Of a stretch of DNA of 35,521 nucleotides, positions 17,103 to 24,856 are shown one piece after another. The notes beneath the pieces were generated by a model that did no database searches, was not told the DNA's origin, and was given only the letters and a program-made list of their open reading frames with translations. Both the position numbers and the translations under genes were made by a program. Each line of letters opens with the position of its first letter. Position 1 is the stretch's first letter. The stretch is from an uncultured Mediterraneibacter sp. (lineage in GTDB: Bacteria > Bacillota > Clostridia > Lachnospirales > Lachnospiraceae). The stretch covers positions 1 through 35,521 of the forward strand of contig CALWQP010000032.1 in NCBI GenBank assembly GCA_944383695.1. The letters are read 5' to 3'.

Positions 17103-18167
17103 ATGGATTATGGTTATCGTTATAATTATGAATACAACTATCCGGTAAGGAACAGTGGAGAATCCGCATTTGAAGCGATCATGGCTATCTACCTGATCGT
17201 TCTGACGCTGGTCGTTATCTTTGCGCTGGTCAGTTACATTTTTCATTCCATCGGTCTGTATACGATCGGAAAACGGATGGGAAGAGAGTACCCATGGCTG
17301 GCTTTTATCCCCTTTGCAAGAAACTATTTCCAGGGGGAGCTCGTTGGAGAGATTAGACTGAAGAACAAAAAAATTAGTAATCTGGGCATCTGGAACATGC
17401 TCATCCTGATCAGTTCAAGCGTTCTGAGAGGAGTATTCCTGCCCCTGATTCTGTCTGTCACAGGGTTTGGCGTTGTCTCTGAAGTAACGAGGAACAGGGG
17501 AGTCGGCATAGTGGTGGTATTGGTTGCCCTGCTGTATACTCTGATGATCACTGCAGCGATTGTGCTCGCTGCGGCGCGGAAAGCTCTTACTGTATTGATC
17601 AATGAACAGATTCTGGAGAGATTTACTACAAGGAATATGGCCACCGTTCATGCAGTGCTGACGATAGCGGTTCCCCTCTATGAGGCGTTTTGTTTCTTTG
17701 TGATGAGGACCAGGGAATTCAATCCGGGCATGGAGCCGAAACAGACTCCGCCGCCTGCACTGATCCCGCCGATTTATCCGGGTAGCCCTGAGCCGCCGGT
17801 CCATTCAGGCGGCCCTGAGCCTTCGGTACATCCGGTCAGTCCTAAGCCGCCGGTCCATTCAGGCGGCCCTGAGCCTTCGGTACATCCGGTCAGTCCTGAG
17901 CCTCCAGTTCATCCAGGCAGTCCTAAGCCGCCGGTTCATCCAGGTGGCCCTGAGCCCTCGGGTCATTCGGACAGTCCTGAGTCTCCAGTTCACCCAGGCG
18001 GCCCTGAGCCTTCGGTTCATTCAGGCAGTCCTGAGCCGCCGGAAAAGCCGGAGACACTGTATAGCACTGATGTGCCAGAGCAGCCGGTCCAGCCGCTTTC
18101 GGCGGAAGATCTGATAGATCATACAGAGCCCATTGAGGAACGGGATGAGCCTCAGAAAACAGAATAA
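17103..18167 (+). CDS. Membrane protein with ten 9-residue proline-rich repeats
   Basis: A 354-residue protein. A Tyr-rich N-terminus (MDYGYRYNYEYNY) is followed by about four membrane segments between residues 22 and 205 and by the cytosolic-looking motif GKRMGREYPWLAFIPFARNYFQGEL, seen in uncharacterised Firmicutes membrane proteins. From about residue 227 to 316 come ten tandem copies of a 9-residue unit of the form GSPEPPVHS / GGPEPSVHP, then an acidic tail. The start ATG has CGGAGG 8-9 bases upstream. It follows glgP by 85 bases. The repeat may act as an extended spacer or ligand for a binding domain; it should vary in copy number between strains. No function is recognised. Confidence 0.7.
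   Translation: MDYGYRYNYEYNYPVRNSGESAFEAIMAIYLIVLTLVVIFALVSYIFHSIGLYTIGKRMGREYPWLAFIPFARNYFQGELVGEIRLKNKKISNLGIWNMLILISSSVLRGVFLPLILSVTGFGVVSEVTRNRGVGIVVVLVALLYTLMITAAIVLAAARKALTVLINEQILERFTTRNMATVHAVLTIAVPLYEAFCFFVMRTREFNPGMEPKQTPPPALIPPIYPGSPEPPVHSGGPEPSVHPVSPKPPVHSGGPEPSVHPVSPEPPVHPGSPKPPVHPGGPEPSGHSDSPESPVHPGGPEPSVHSGSPEPPEKPETLYSTDVPEQPVQPLSAEDLIDHTEPIEERDEPQKTE
17781..18050 (+). repeat. Tandem 27-bp coding repeat, 10 copies
   Basis: Ten in-frame 27-base units encode Pro/Gly/Ser/His/Glu-rich 9-mers. The units alternate between two variants, and a two-unit block (54 bp) is repeated almost exactly near the start. This indicates expansion by slippage or unequal recombination. Confidence 0.9.
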
Positions 18168-18233
18168 CTGATAACTGCATTTCTGCTGATTGTCTGCGGC
18201 AGCCTTATGGCTGACAGCAGAGATCAGGGATAG

Positions 18234-18262
18234 GAATGCAAAAGGACAGCTCTTCATATAAT
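18234..18262 (+). promoter_or_regulatory. Candidate sigma-E promoter of spoIID
   Basis: CATATAAT at 18255-18262 resembles the sigma-E -10 (CATACAMT). GAATGCA at 18234-18240, 14 bases upstream, is a partial match to the -35 KMATATT. Initiation near 18269 would give a leader starting inside the 3' arm of the hairpin, leaving GGAGG free. Confidence 0.45.
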
Positions 18263-18284
18263 AAAATATGGAGGGCTGTTTTTT
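18246..18284 (+). terminator. Terminator hairpin immediately before spoIID, containing its ribosome site
   Basis: ACAGCTCTTCAT (18246-18257) pairs over all 12 positions (G-U pairs included) with ATGGAGGGCTGT (18268-18279) around a 10-base AT loop, followed by TTTTT and the spoIID ATG at 18285. It should end transcripts from the upstream membrane-protein gene. Its 3' arm holds the GGAGG used by spoIID, so read-through mRNA would have that site masked. Confidence 0.75.
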
Positions 18285-19295
18285 ATGGAGCGATATATTG
18301 TAGAGCAGAAACTTAAGTCAGCTGCTGCTTTTCTTGTGATCATCGTACTGCTTCCTTATATTGTGTCTGTGTTCGTAAACGGAGCTGATGTTACGGCAGG
18401 AGCCGGCAGCAGTTCTTTCTATGTAAAAGTAAAAGTCCCTGATACGGAACAGGCGGACGGAGTCGCGGAGATCGGCTGGACAGAGTACCTTGCGGGAATA
18501 CTTGCAAAGGAGATGCCTGCGGGCTATGGGGAAGAGGCGATGAAGGCGCAGGCAGTGATCATCAGGACTCAGATATACCGTGAGCTGGAGAGCTCAGAGG
18601 ATAAGATCCTTACTATGGATTATCTGTCCCGCGAAGAAATGCAGAAGCAGTGGAAACTGGAAGAGGCGGAGAGAAATTATGAAAAATATATCCGCGCGGT
18701 CGAGCATACAGATGATACGGTCCTCATGTACGGCGAGGGATATGCATGGACGCCGTTTCACCAGTCAAGCAGCGGCATGACAAGAAGCGCGTCAGAGGTG
18801 CTGGGAACAGAGGAATATCCCTATATTGCAGTCAGGGAATGCCCATATGACAAGGATGCAGACGGCGAGATCCAGGCATTTACTTTTTCCTATGACGAGA
18901 TTCAGGAATTGTGCCGTGATTTCCTCGTTGCTGCCCCGGACAGCGAACAGGCGGGGAAAGGATATTCATTTGCTGATTTTGAGATTAAGGCATATGATTC
19001 GGCAGGATATGTCAGTCAGCTTCGCATAGGAGATACCATATGTACAGGGGATCAGTTCAGAGATGCTCTGTCCCTCCCTTCCAGCGCCTTTTCCTTCAGC
19101 GAGGTTCAGGCAGGAAAAGATGGGACAGGGGATGAGATGAAGATCACGACAACCGGAAACGGACACGGAATGGGGATGAGCCTGTGGACTGCAGGGAAAA
19201 TGGATGAAGAAGGAAAGACATACGAGGAGATCCTTTCTTTCTTTTTTGAAGGAACAGAGCTGCGGAAAGACCTCCAGGAGACAGAACTTTTCTAA
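18285..19295 (+). CDS. spoIID: Stage II sporulation protein D (SpoIID-like lytic transglycosylase)
   Basis: In sporulation SpoIID acts with SpoIIM and SpoIIP in the mother cell to remodel septal peptidoglycan during engulfment. The product has 336 residues, close to the 343 of B. subtilis. It has one N-terminal membrane segment (about 12-31). The SpoIID/LytB domain begins near WTEYLAGILAKEMPAGYGEEAMKAQAVIIRTQ; the Glu in KEMPA (residue 76) lines up with the catalytic acid. It ends with GNGHGMGMSLWTAGKM and YEEILSFFF; the usual GHGVGMSQYGA is altered to GHGMGMSLWTA. SpoIIM and SpoIIP are not in the window. A SpoIIQ-like gene follows. Confidence 0.9.
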   Translation: MERYIVEQKLKSAAAFLVIIVLLPYIVSVFVNGADVTAGAGSSSFYVKVKVPDTEQADGVAEIGWTEYLAGILAKEMPAGYGEEAMKAQAVIIRTQIYRELESSEDKILTMDYLSREEMQKQWKLEEAERNYEKYIRAVEHTDDTVLMYGEGYAWTPFHQSSSGMTRSASEVLGTEEYPYIAVRECPYDKDADGEIQAFTFSYDEIQELCRDFLVAAPDSEQAGKGYSFADFEIKAYDSAGYVSQLRIGDTICTGDQFRDALSLPSSAFSFSEVQAGKDGTGDEMKITTTGNGHGMGMSLWTAGKMDEEGKTYEEILSFFFEGTELRKDLQETELF

Positions 19296-19339
19296 ATCCG
19301 CAAAAGAACCTGTTTTTGCAATATCTTTTCGGAAGTACA

Positions 19340-19368
19340 GAATAATACGCCCGCTTTCTGGCAAAAAT
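19340..19368 (+). promoter_or_regulatory. Candidate sigma-F promoter of the spoIIQ-like gene
   Basis: GAATA at 19340-19344, then exactly 15 bases, then GGCAAAAAT at 19360-19368, which fits the sigma-F -10 GGnnAnAnT at every fixed base; the -35 GYATA has one mismatch. The start would be about 15-20 bases before the coding start. Confidence 0.6.
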
Positions 19369-19387
19369 ATAGCCAGAGGTGATGATA

Positions 19388-20140
19388 ATGAATAAAAATG
19401 AAAGACCCTCCTTCTTAAAAGGAAGGGGCGCTGCGGTCGGCATCGTGATCTGTTTTGTTGCGGTCATAGCACTGGTAGGGGCATATACGTTCAACAACTA
19501 TCAGAAAGACATTGACAGGCAGATGGCAAAAGCCGAAGAACAGGCAGAACAGCTTACAAAGGATGAAACAGAAGAAACAACAGCAGATGATATTACGCTT
19601 CCGGAGACAGATGACACAGATGATACAGGCGTCGAAGGACTGAGCGCGGAAGATGTGCAGGATGGAACCGATGACATTTCCGCCGGCGAAGCGGAAACAT
19701 CGGGAGCAGATACATCAGGCGTGTGGTTTTCGGAGGACAGTGTTCTCACATGGCCTGCCAGCGGAGCGGTGATCATGGGATACAGCATGGATCAGACGGT
19801 TTTTTTCCAGACACTGGAACAGTATAAGTATAATCCGGCTATGGTCATCAGCGGCGAAGTCGGGGAAACGATCAATGCTTCTGCGGCCGGGATCGTGACC
19901 AATATTGAAGAAACAGCCCAGACAGGAACGACGGTCAGCCTTGATATGGGAAACGGATATACGGCAGTCTACGGACAGTTGACGGATGTGCCTCTCGCTG
20001 TCGGCGATTATGTCAATGCCGGAGAAATGATCGGCAGCCTGAACGAACCGACAAAGTATTACAGTATAGAAGGACCAAATTTATACTTTCAGGTCCTCAA
20101 AGACGGCACCCCCGTAGACCCCATGAATTTTATGGAATAG
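19388..20140 (+). CDS. spoIIQ: SpoIIQ-like protein with degenerate LytM (M23) domain
   Basis: A 250-residue protein: one membrane helix (about 15-33), a Glu/Thr/Asp-rich linker (about 45-105), then a LytM/M23-type domain. In sporulation SpoIIQ sits in the forespore membrane and binds mother-cell SpoIIIAH to form the engulfment channel. The M23 zinc site is not visible: where an HxH motif is expected, the sequence reads GPNLYFQVLKDGTPVDPMNF, so it is probably a structural protein and not a peptidase. The ATG at 19388 is preferred over GTG 19379 and ATG 19382, which lie inside the ribosome site AGAGGTGAT. It follows spoIID by 92 bases with its own likely sigma-F promoter. Confidence 0.8.
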   Translation: MNKNERPSFLKGRGAAVGIVICFVAVIALVGAYTFNNYQKDIDRQMAKAEEQAEQLTKDETEETTADDITLPETDDTDDTGVEGLSAEDVQDGTDDISAGEAETSGADTSGVWFSEDSVLTWPASGAVIMGYSMDQTVFFQTLEQYKYNPAMVISGEVGETINASAAGIVTNIEETAQTGTTVSLDMGNGYTAVYGQLTDVPLAVGDYVNAGEMIGSLNEPTKYYSIEGPNLYFQVLKDGTPVDPMNFME

Positions 20141-20173
20141 TGTGCAGCAGCATTGAGCCGTGCGAAAAAAGAA

Positions 20174-20220
20174 GGAGACTTTGTGTAAGTTTACTTACAA
20201 ACAAAGTCTCTTTCCTTTTT
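20174..20220 (+). terminator. Terminator after the spoIIQ-like gene
   Basis: GGAGACTTTGT pairs with ACAAAGTCTCT around an inner GTAAG/CTTAC hairpin, followed by TTCCTTTTTT. Confidence 0.85.
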
Positions 20221-20322
20221 TATAGGGCGAAAGCCCACAGCGAGATTAAGCGCAGCGGAATCGAACTGGACGGCGCAATGCGAACGCAGTAATATATATA
20301 TACAGAAGGGTGGAAGCTGACG

Positions 20323-20592
20323 ATGAATTATACTTATATTGTCCGGTGCAGCGATGGGACGCTCTACACCGGGTGGACGAACAATCTGGAAAAACGCATA
20401 AAGGACCACAACGACGGCAGAGGCGCAAAATACACGAAGCCGCGCCGTCCGGTCACCCTGGTGTATTATGAGGAATTCCGCACAAAGGAAGAAGCAATGC
20501 GCCGGGAATGGGAGATCAAACATATGAGCCGCAAGGATAAGCTTTCAGTAGTAATAAGCGGGCAGTCCGGTACAGACCTGAATCCCGATTGA
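20323..20592 (+). CDS. GIY-YIG domain protein (UPF0213 / YhbQ-like)
   Basis: An 89-residue stand-alone GIY-YIG nuclease-fold protein. The motif is YTYIVRCSDGTLYTGWTNN (the GIY as YIV, the YIG as YTG), followed by the conserved Arg in LEKRIKDHNDGRGAKYTK and the Glu in FRTKEEAMRREWEIK. Length is usual for this single-domain family, whose members are thought to act on damaged or branched DNA. The site GAAGGGTGGAAG lies upstream. The 100 bases before it contain short GC hairpins (GGGCGAAAGCCC). It stands alone between the spore genes and the sugar kinase, with 84 bases to the next start. Confidence 0.88.
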   Translation: MNYTYIVRCSDGTLYTGWTNNLEKRIKDHNDGRGAKYTKPRRPVTLVYYEEFRTKEEAMRREWEIKHMSRKDKLSVVISGQSGTDLNPD

Positions 20593-20676
20593 AATCCGGA
20601 TACAGAACCAGATTGAATAAAGACTTGAAAGTCCTTGCCGCAAAGATTACAATAAAAGAAAAAGAGAGGTGCAGTT

Positions 20677-21573
20677 ATGCGGAAGTTTATTGGGGTTGAC
20701 CTCGGGGGAACGAATATCCGGGCAGCAATCGTGCAGGAAGACGGGACGATCCAATGCATGAAGAAATCAGAAAGCCATCCGGAGAGAGGTGCAGAGGCGG
20801 TTATGGAAACGATGATTTCTCTGATCGAGAGCCTGGAAGGGTATGAAGAATGCGAAGGAATCGGGCTGGGTATCCCAGGGCCGATAGACACGGTGAATGG
20901 GAAGATCATAGTATCCACGAACCTCCCCAAACTGATTGGTTTTCCGATCGCGGATTATATTCAGAAACATTTCCAGAAGCCTACATATATGGACAATGAC
21001 GTGAAAGTCGCCGCTCTTGGAGAGGCGGTCTTAGGCGGTGGCAAGGGCTATCCAATCGTCTACTATGTCACGATTTCCACCGGAGTGGGAGGAGCGCTTG
21101 TCATTGACCAGAAGGTCATCAGCGGCCAGAACGGTCATGCGGGAGAGATCGGAAATATTTGTATTGACCGCAGTCGCGAGAAATATAATATCCTGAATGT
21201 GGGCGCTGTGGAAAATGAAGCAAGTGGAACAGCGATCACACGGAAAGGCCGGGCTGTGTTCGGAGAGCAGATCACAAATGCAGGAGATGTTTTTGACCTG
21301 GCAAGAAATGGGGATGAAAAAGCCTTGAAAATCGTGGATGATATGGCGTATGACCTTGCTATGATGTTCAGTGCCATCGGACACATCGTAGACCCTCATG
21401 TGTTTGTCGTGGGCGGCGGAGTAATGAAAGGAAAAGACATCTTCTTTGATAAAATGGAAGAATATTACCGCTCCATGATCCACGAAGGCATGCAGCCGGT
21501 CGTATTCAAAGAAGCCCAGCTTGAAGAGCCGGGAATCGTAGGAGCTGCCATGCTCCCTATGACACACAGATAA
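20677..21573 (+). CDS. ROK-family sugar kinase (glucokinase-like)
   Basis: A 298-residue ROK kinase that probably phosphorylates glucose or a related hexose with ATP. The phosphate motif is GVDLGGTNIRAAI; the catalytic Asp is in YMDNDVKVAALGE; the sugar motif is GQNGHAGEIGN. The ROK zinc motif (CxCGxxGCxE) expected right after it is absent: the sequence reads ICIDRSREKYNILNVGAVENEASG, with one Cys only. Some ROK sub-families lack the zinc site. The ATG has AGAGAGGTG upstream. Specificity cannot be told from the sequence, and the gene is not in a transport operon. It converges on the rubrerythrin gene across a shared terminator. Confidence 0.88.
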   Translation: MRKFIGVDLGGTNIRAAIVQEDGTIQCMKKSESHPERGAEAVMETMISLIESLEGYEECEGIGLGIPGPIDTVNGKIIVSTNLPKLIGFPIADYIQKHFQKPTYMDNDVKVAALGEAVLGGGKGYPIVYYVTISTGVGGALVIDQKVISGQNGHAGEIGNICIDRSREKYNILNVGAVENEASGTAITRKGRAVFGEQITNAGDVFDLARNGDEKALKIVDDMAYDLAMMFSAIGHIVDPHVFVVGGGVMKGKDIFFDKMEEYYRSMIHEGMQPVVFKEAQLEEPGIVGAAMLPMTHR

Positions 21574-21590
21574 ACGTACAGGCAGATATA

Positions 21591-21630
21591 AAAATGGGAA
21601 TGATGCAGTCTTGCATCACTCCCATTTTTT
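21591..21630. terminator. Bidirectional terminator between ROK kinase and rubrerythrin
   Basis: AAAATGGGAATGATGCAG pairs with TTGCATCACTCCCATTTT (one mismatch) around a short loop; A-runs and T-runs flank both sides, so it can end transcripts from both convergent genes. Confidence 0.88.
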
Positions 21631-21674
21631 CAGTCGGGATCAAATCTTTGATTTCCGGTATCCGTATACTAAAA

Positions 21675-22211
21675 TCAGTAGTTCTCAGCCTTTCTCTCAA
21701 AGTATGCTTTCGGGTGAGCGCATACCGGGCAGATTTCAGGAGCTTCATTGCCTTCGTAGATATATCCGCAGTTGCCGCACTTCCAGCCAAGGGGCGCGTC
21801 ATCCTTAAAGGTCGTTCCCGCGCGATAGTGGTCCAGAAGACGCTGGTAACGCTTCTCGTGAGCTGCTTCGACTGTTGCAACGCCGCGGAACTTTGCAGCC
21901 AGTTCCGGGAAGCCCTCTGCCTGAGCCTCTTCAGCCATTCTCTTGTACATGTCCGTCCACTCGTAGTTCTCACCAGCGGCAGCATCTGCAAGATTCTCTT
22001 CAACGTTTCCGATGCCATGGAATTCTTTGAACCACATTTTTGCGTGTTCTTTCTCCTGATTCGCTGTCTCCTCAAAAATATTTGCCATCTGGACAAATCC
22101 GGCTTTTCTTGCGACGGAAGCATAGTAAGTATATTTGTTGCGTGCCTGTGACTCGCCTGCGAAAGCCTCCATCAGATTTTTTTCTGTTTTTGTTCCTGCG
22201 TATTTAGACAT
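21675..22211 (-). CDS. rbr: Rubrerythrin
   Basis: Reduces hydrogen peroxide in the cytoplasm of anaerobes. The product has 178 residues: an N-terminal ferritin-like four-helix domain with the diiron ligands ([36 protein letters not shown]), then a C-terminal rubredoxin domain with [10 protein letters not shown] and [11 protein letters not shown]. The ATG at 22211 is preceded by AAGGAGGATGAC; a start 11 codons upstream lacks a site. It lies 109 bases after the second rubrerythrin gene and may share its promoter. Together with perR it makes up the peroxide defence of the window. Confidence 0.95.
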   Translation of the reverse strand: MSKYAGTKTEKNLMEAFAGESQARNKYTYYASVARKAGFVQMANIFEETANQEKEHAKMWFKEFHGIGNVEENLADAAAGENYEWTDMYKRMAEEAQAEGFPELAAKFRGVATVEAAHEKRYQRLLDHYRAGTTFKDDAPLGWKCGNCGYIYEGNEAPEICPVCAHPKAYFERKAENY

Positions 22212-22320
22212 AATGTCATCCTCCTTATTCTGCAATGATAGCATTTTCCTGTAAAAAGACTGTTTCTGAAAACTATGTGAATATCAGAAACAGCCTCTAT
22301 ATCAATCATTCATATATTGA

Positions 22321-22863
22321 TTAGCCGAAGTATCTCTTCAGAAGACCCTCGAATGCTTTGCCGTGGCGAGCCTCGTCTCTTGCCATCTCATGTACAGTGT
22401 CATGGATCGCGTCGAGGTTAGCAGCCTTTGCGCGTTTAGCAAGGTCAAATTTACCAGCTGTTGCGCCGTTCTCAGCATCTACACGCATCTCCAGGTTTTT
22501 CTTTGTGCTGTCAGTTACAACTTCGCCGAGAAGCTCTGCGAATTTAGAAGCGTGCTCAGCCTCTTCCCATGCTGCTTTCTCCCAGTACAGACCGATTTCC
22601 GGATATCCTTCTCTGTGAGCAACTCTTGCCATCGCAAGATACATACCAACTTCAGTACACTCACCTTCGAAGTTTGCTCTTAAATCTGCAAGGATGTCTT
22701 CGCTTACGCCCTTAGCCACGCCTATAACGTGCTCAGCAGCCCACTCTCTGTCGCCTGTCTGCTCTTTGAATTTATCAGCCGGAGCATGACATACCGGACA
22801 TTCAGCCGGAGCCGCGTCTCCTTCATAAACATAACCACATACTGTACATACCCATTTTTTCAT
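22321..22863 (-). CDS. Reverse rubrerythrin (rubredoxin domain first)
   Basis: A 180-residue protein in which the rubredoxin domain is N-terminal ([25 protein letters not shown]) and the ferritin-like diiron domain is C-terminal ([54 protein letters not shown]). This is the arrangement of clostridial reverse rubrerythrins, which work as NADH-dependent peroxidases and, with electron donors, also reduce oxygen. The gene begins 33 bases after the perR stop behind AAAGGAGAAAG and is almost certainly co-transcribed with it. Codon use is strongly biased, suggesting high expression. Confidence 0.95.
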   Translation of the reverse strand: MKKWVCTVCGYVYEGDAAPAECPVCHAPADKFKEQTGDREWAAEHVIGVAKGVSEDILADLRANFEGECTEVGMYLAMARVAHREGYPEIGLYWEKAAWEEAEHASKFAELLGEVVTDSTKKNLEMRVDAENGATAGKFDLAKRAKAANLDAIHDTVHEMARDEARHGKAFEGLLKRYFG

Positions 22864-22896
22864 GATTCTTTCTCCTTTACTTTTGAAATTTTATTA

Positions 22897-23292
22897 TTAT
22901 GACTTTTTAATGCAGTCACTGCATTCACCGTAAAACAACGTGGAACTGGAAGTAATGATACCGTCGAAGTTTTCCGCGGCGAGGCGGTTGACCTCATCGA
23001 TGCTGTGCATGTCCAGGTCCAGATCCAGTAACCGTCCGCACTTTGTACACAAAAAATGATTGTGCGGTTCGAGTCTTCCGTCAAATCTGTCTCCTCCGTC
23101 CGGAGTAGAGATCTTCACTGCTTCTCCGATGTCTGTCAGAAGATTCAGATTCCTGTATACTGTGCCAAGGCTGATGTTTGGAAATTCCTTTTTCACATGC
23201 ATATACACTGTATCGGCAGTGGGATGCTCGTCGGTTGTCATAAGGTAATGTTTGATGGATTCTCGTTGTCTACTGTATTTTAAAGCTGCCAA
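22897..23292 (-). CDS. perR: PerR-type Fur-family peroxide regulator
   Basis: A 131-residue Fur-family repressor. Visible are the recognition helix region PNISLGTVYRNLNLL, the metal ligands in EHPTAD and PHNHFLC, the Asp in DRFDG at the position that marks PerR (Fur has Glu), and two structural zinc pairs, CTKC and CSDC. The start is TTG at 23292: AAGGGGG lies 7 bases upstream and the protein then begins LAALKYSRQRESI, as in the family. An in-frame ATG at 23310 has no ribosome site and would put AAAGGGGG inside the gene. It is first in the operon with the two rubrerythrins and has a dyad over its own promoter, so autoregulation is likely. Confidence 0.92.
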   Translation of the reverse strand: MAALKYSRQRESIKHYLMTTDEHPTADTVYMHVKKEFPNISLGTVYRNLNLLTDIGEAVKISTPDGGDRFDGRLEPHNHFLCTKCGRLLDLDLDMHSIDEVNRLAAENFDGIITSSSTLFYGECSDCIKKS

Positions 23293-23338
23293 TGGGAATC
23301 CCCCTTTCATTTCTAAATGAGAACCGGTATCAAAATAA

Positions 23339-23353
23339 TAATGATAACGATTA
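23339..23353. promoter_or_regulatory. Fur/PerR-type operator
   Basis: TAATGATAACGATTA is a 15-base 7-1-7-like dyad of the Fur/PerR box kind, lying at the expected transcription start of perR. It would let PerR repress the perR-rubrerythrin operon until peroxide oxidises it. Confidence 0.7.
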
Positions 23354-23363
23354 CTGTAATTAG

Positions 23364-23392
23364 AATATAATACAGTTTTCCTGTTTTGTCAA
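23364..23392 (-). promoter_or_regulatory. Promoter of the perR-rubrerythrin operon
   Basis: On the minus strand TTGACA (23392-23387), a 17-base spacer and TATATT (23369-23364). The operator lies just downstream. Confidence 0.8.
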
Positions 23393-23603
23393 CACTTATT
23401 TTAAAAAATTTTTCAGGGGTTTCCATTTGGCATGTCTCTATATATATGAAGAAACAGATTTAATGCCATAAAAGAAACAGACACAATGCATATTTTCGAT
23501 AAAATATTACAAAATAGTTAACACACTAAGGTGGAAAAGAAAAACATCAGCAGTCAAATATTTTGTGTGTCGACTGGTGTCAATGAAAAACAGAGGAAAT
23601 CAG
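23393..23603. other. AT-rich intergenic stretch
   Basis: About 210 bases between two divergent promoters. No ORF, RNA gene or clear repeat is visible. Confidence 0.5.
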
Positions 23604-23632
23604 TTGACAATCCATAATTCTGTTGATATAAT
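23604..23632 (+). promoter_or_regulatory. Consensus promoter of the NlpC/P60 gene
   Basis: TTGACA (23604-23609), 17 bases, TATAAT (23627-23632). GTTGACA at 23603-23609 and TGTCAAC at 23632-23638 are inverted copies that bracket the promoter, a possible operator. Confidence 0.82.
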
Positions 23633-23713
23633 GTCAACGTAACAAATTTAACAATTGTGTAACATTTAGAACTTCCTACAAAAGATAAAGATGTGAAATG
23701 AAGGAGGTTTTAT

Positions 23714-24796
23714 ATGGATAAAACACACATAGGGCAAAAAGTGGTCCTTTCTGCCGTGGCAGGAATGATCCTGATCCCGGGGAGCGCCCTTGATGTTTCA
23801 GCTGCCGAAAAGACAGAGGAGCAGCCGTTCATACAAGCGGCGGGGATCGAATCGGTACTGGAGAAATGTTATGAAACAGAGGTGAAGGACAATATCAATC
23901 TCTATCTGGTGCCGACAGAAGAGGGTGAGTATTTGAATATGGCATTTTCTGATACAGATGATTATACCTATATCAGAAGCGCTCCGGATGAAAACAGCGG
24001 CTGGGTCGGGAAGCTGTATCAGGACTGTGCGGCCCAGGTGCTGGAATATCTGGATGGCTGGACAAAGATAAAATCAGGCTCGGCGGAAGGGTATGTCCCA
24101 TCTGATACGCTGATCACAGGGGAAACGGCTGCGGAGCGCGCGAAAGAGTATGAGAACCATACGGTCACGGTCACAGCATACAGCCTGAATGTCAGGAATA
24201 GCCAAGGTACACAGGCAGAAATCCTGACGCAGATCGGTCAGGGCGAGACCTATGAGGTGACAGGAGAGCCGGTGGACGGCTGGTATCCGGTGCAAGTCGG
24301 AGATATGGACGGCTGGGTGTCCGGCAGTTATGTGACAGAAGAGACTTCTTACTCTTATGGGGAGACAAAAGAGGAAGAAGAGGCACGGGTTGCAGAAGAA
24401 ACCCGCAGAGCTGAAGCGACCGAGGCTGCGGCGACGCAGACTGCGGGGAGCAGCGCGGAAGGACAGGCAGTGGTTGATTATGCCTGTCAGTTTATCGGAA
24501 ATCCTTATGTATGGGGTGGAACAAGCCTTACAAATGGCGCGGACTGTTCCGGATTCGTCCAGTCAGTATACGCACATTTCGGCATCAGTCTTCCGAGAAC
24601 GACTTATGAGATGGTGAACGCAGGATATGCGGTAAGCTACGAGGAGGCGCTTCCCGGAGACCTGATCCTGTATGACGGTCATGTGGGTCTCTATATGGGA
24701 AACGGAACCATTGTCAATGCCATGAACGAGGCGGACGGTATCGGGATATGCAGTGCCACATATACAAATATCATAGCTGTAAGACGGGTACTGTAA
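23714..24796 (+). CDS. Secreted NlpC/P60 peptidoglycan hydrolase with two SH3 domains
   Basis: A 360-residue exported cell-wall hydrolase. Signal peptide about 1-31 (ending DVSAAE); two bacterial SH3 domains at about 83-137 and 148-212 (IRSAPDENSGWVGKLYQ and LNVRNSQGTQAEILTQI); an Ala/Glu/Arg-rich linker; then an NlpC/P60 domain from about 250. The nucleophile is Cys 278 in GADCSGFVQSVY and the His is 323 in YDGHVGLYMG; the third, usually His, position reads Asn in IVNAMNE, an accepted variant. The family cuts the D-Glu to diamino-acid bond in stem peptides. AAGGAGG lies 8 bases before the ATG. It is a single-gene unit with its own promoter and terminator. Confidence 0.93.
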   Translation: MDKTHIGQKVVLSAVAGMILIPGSALDVSAAEKTEEQPFIQAAGIESVLEKCYETEVKDNINLYLVPTEEGEYLNMAFSDTDDYTYIRSAPDENSGWVGKLYQDCAAQVLEYLDGWTKIKSGSAEGYVPSDTLITGETAAERAKEYENHTVTVTAYSLNVRNSQGTQAEILTQIGQGETYEVTGEPVDGWYPVQVGDMDGWVSGSYVTEETSYSYGETKEEEEARVAEETRRAEATEAAATQTAGSSAEGQAVVDYACQFIGNPYVWGGTSLTNGADCSGFVQSVYAHFGISLPRTTYEMVNAGYAVSYEEALPGDLILYDGHVGLYMGNGTIVNAMNEADGIGICSATYTNIIAVRRVL

Positions 24797-24812
24797 GGAG
24801 CCGGATGAAATG

Positions 24813-24856
24813 AATAAGGGAGCCGTACTTCAGATGAGAGGGACGGCTCCCTTATT
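24813..24856 (+). terminator. Terminator after the NlpC/P60 gene
   Basis: AATAAGGGAGCCGT pairs perfectly over 14 bases with ACGGCTCCCTTATT around a 16-base loop. The T-tract is short (TTATTT), so it may act in both directions. Confidence 0.75.

Noticed and set aside
17781-18050. CRISPR-like array
   Set aside because: Units are 27 bp with no spacers, keep the reading frame and encode 9-residue repeats.
21594-22151. 185-codon plus-strand frame opposite rubrerythrin
   Set aside because: Antisense to a clear rubrerythrin gene; starts inside the shared terminator and lacks recognisable domains.
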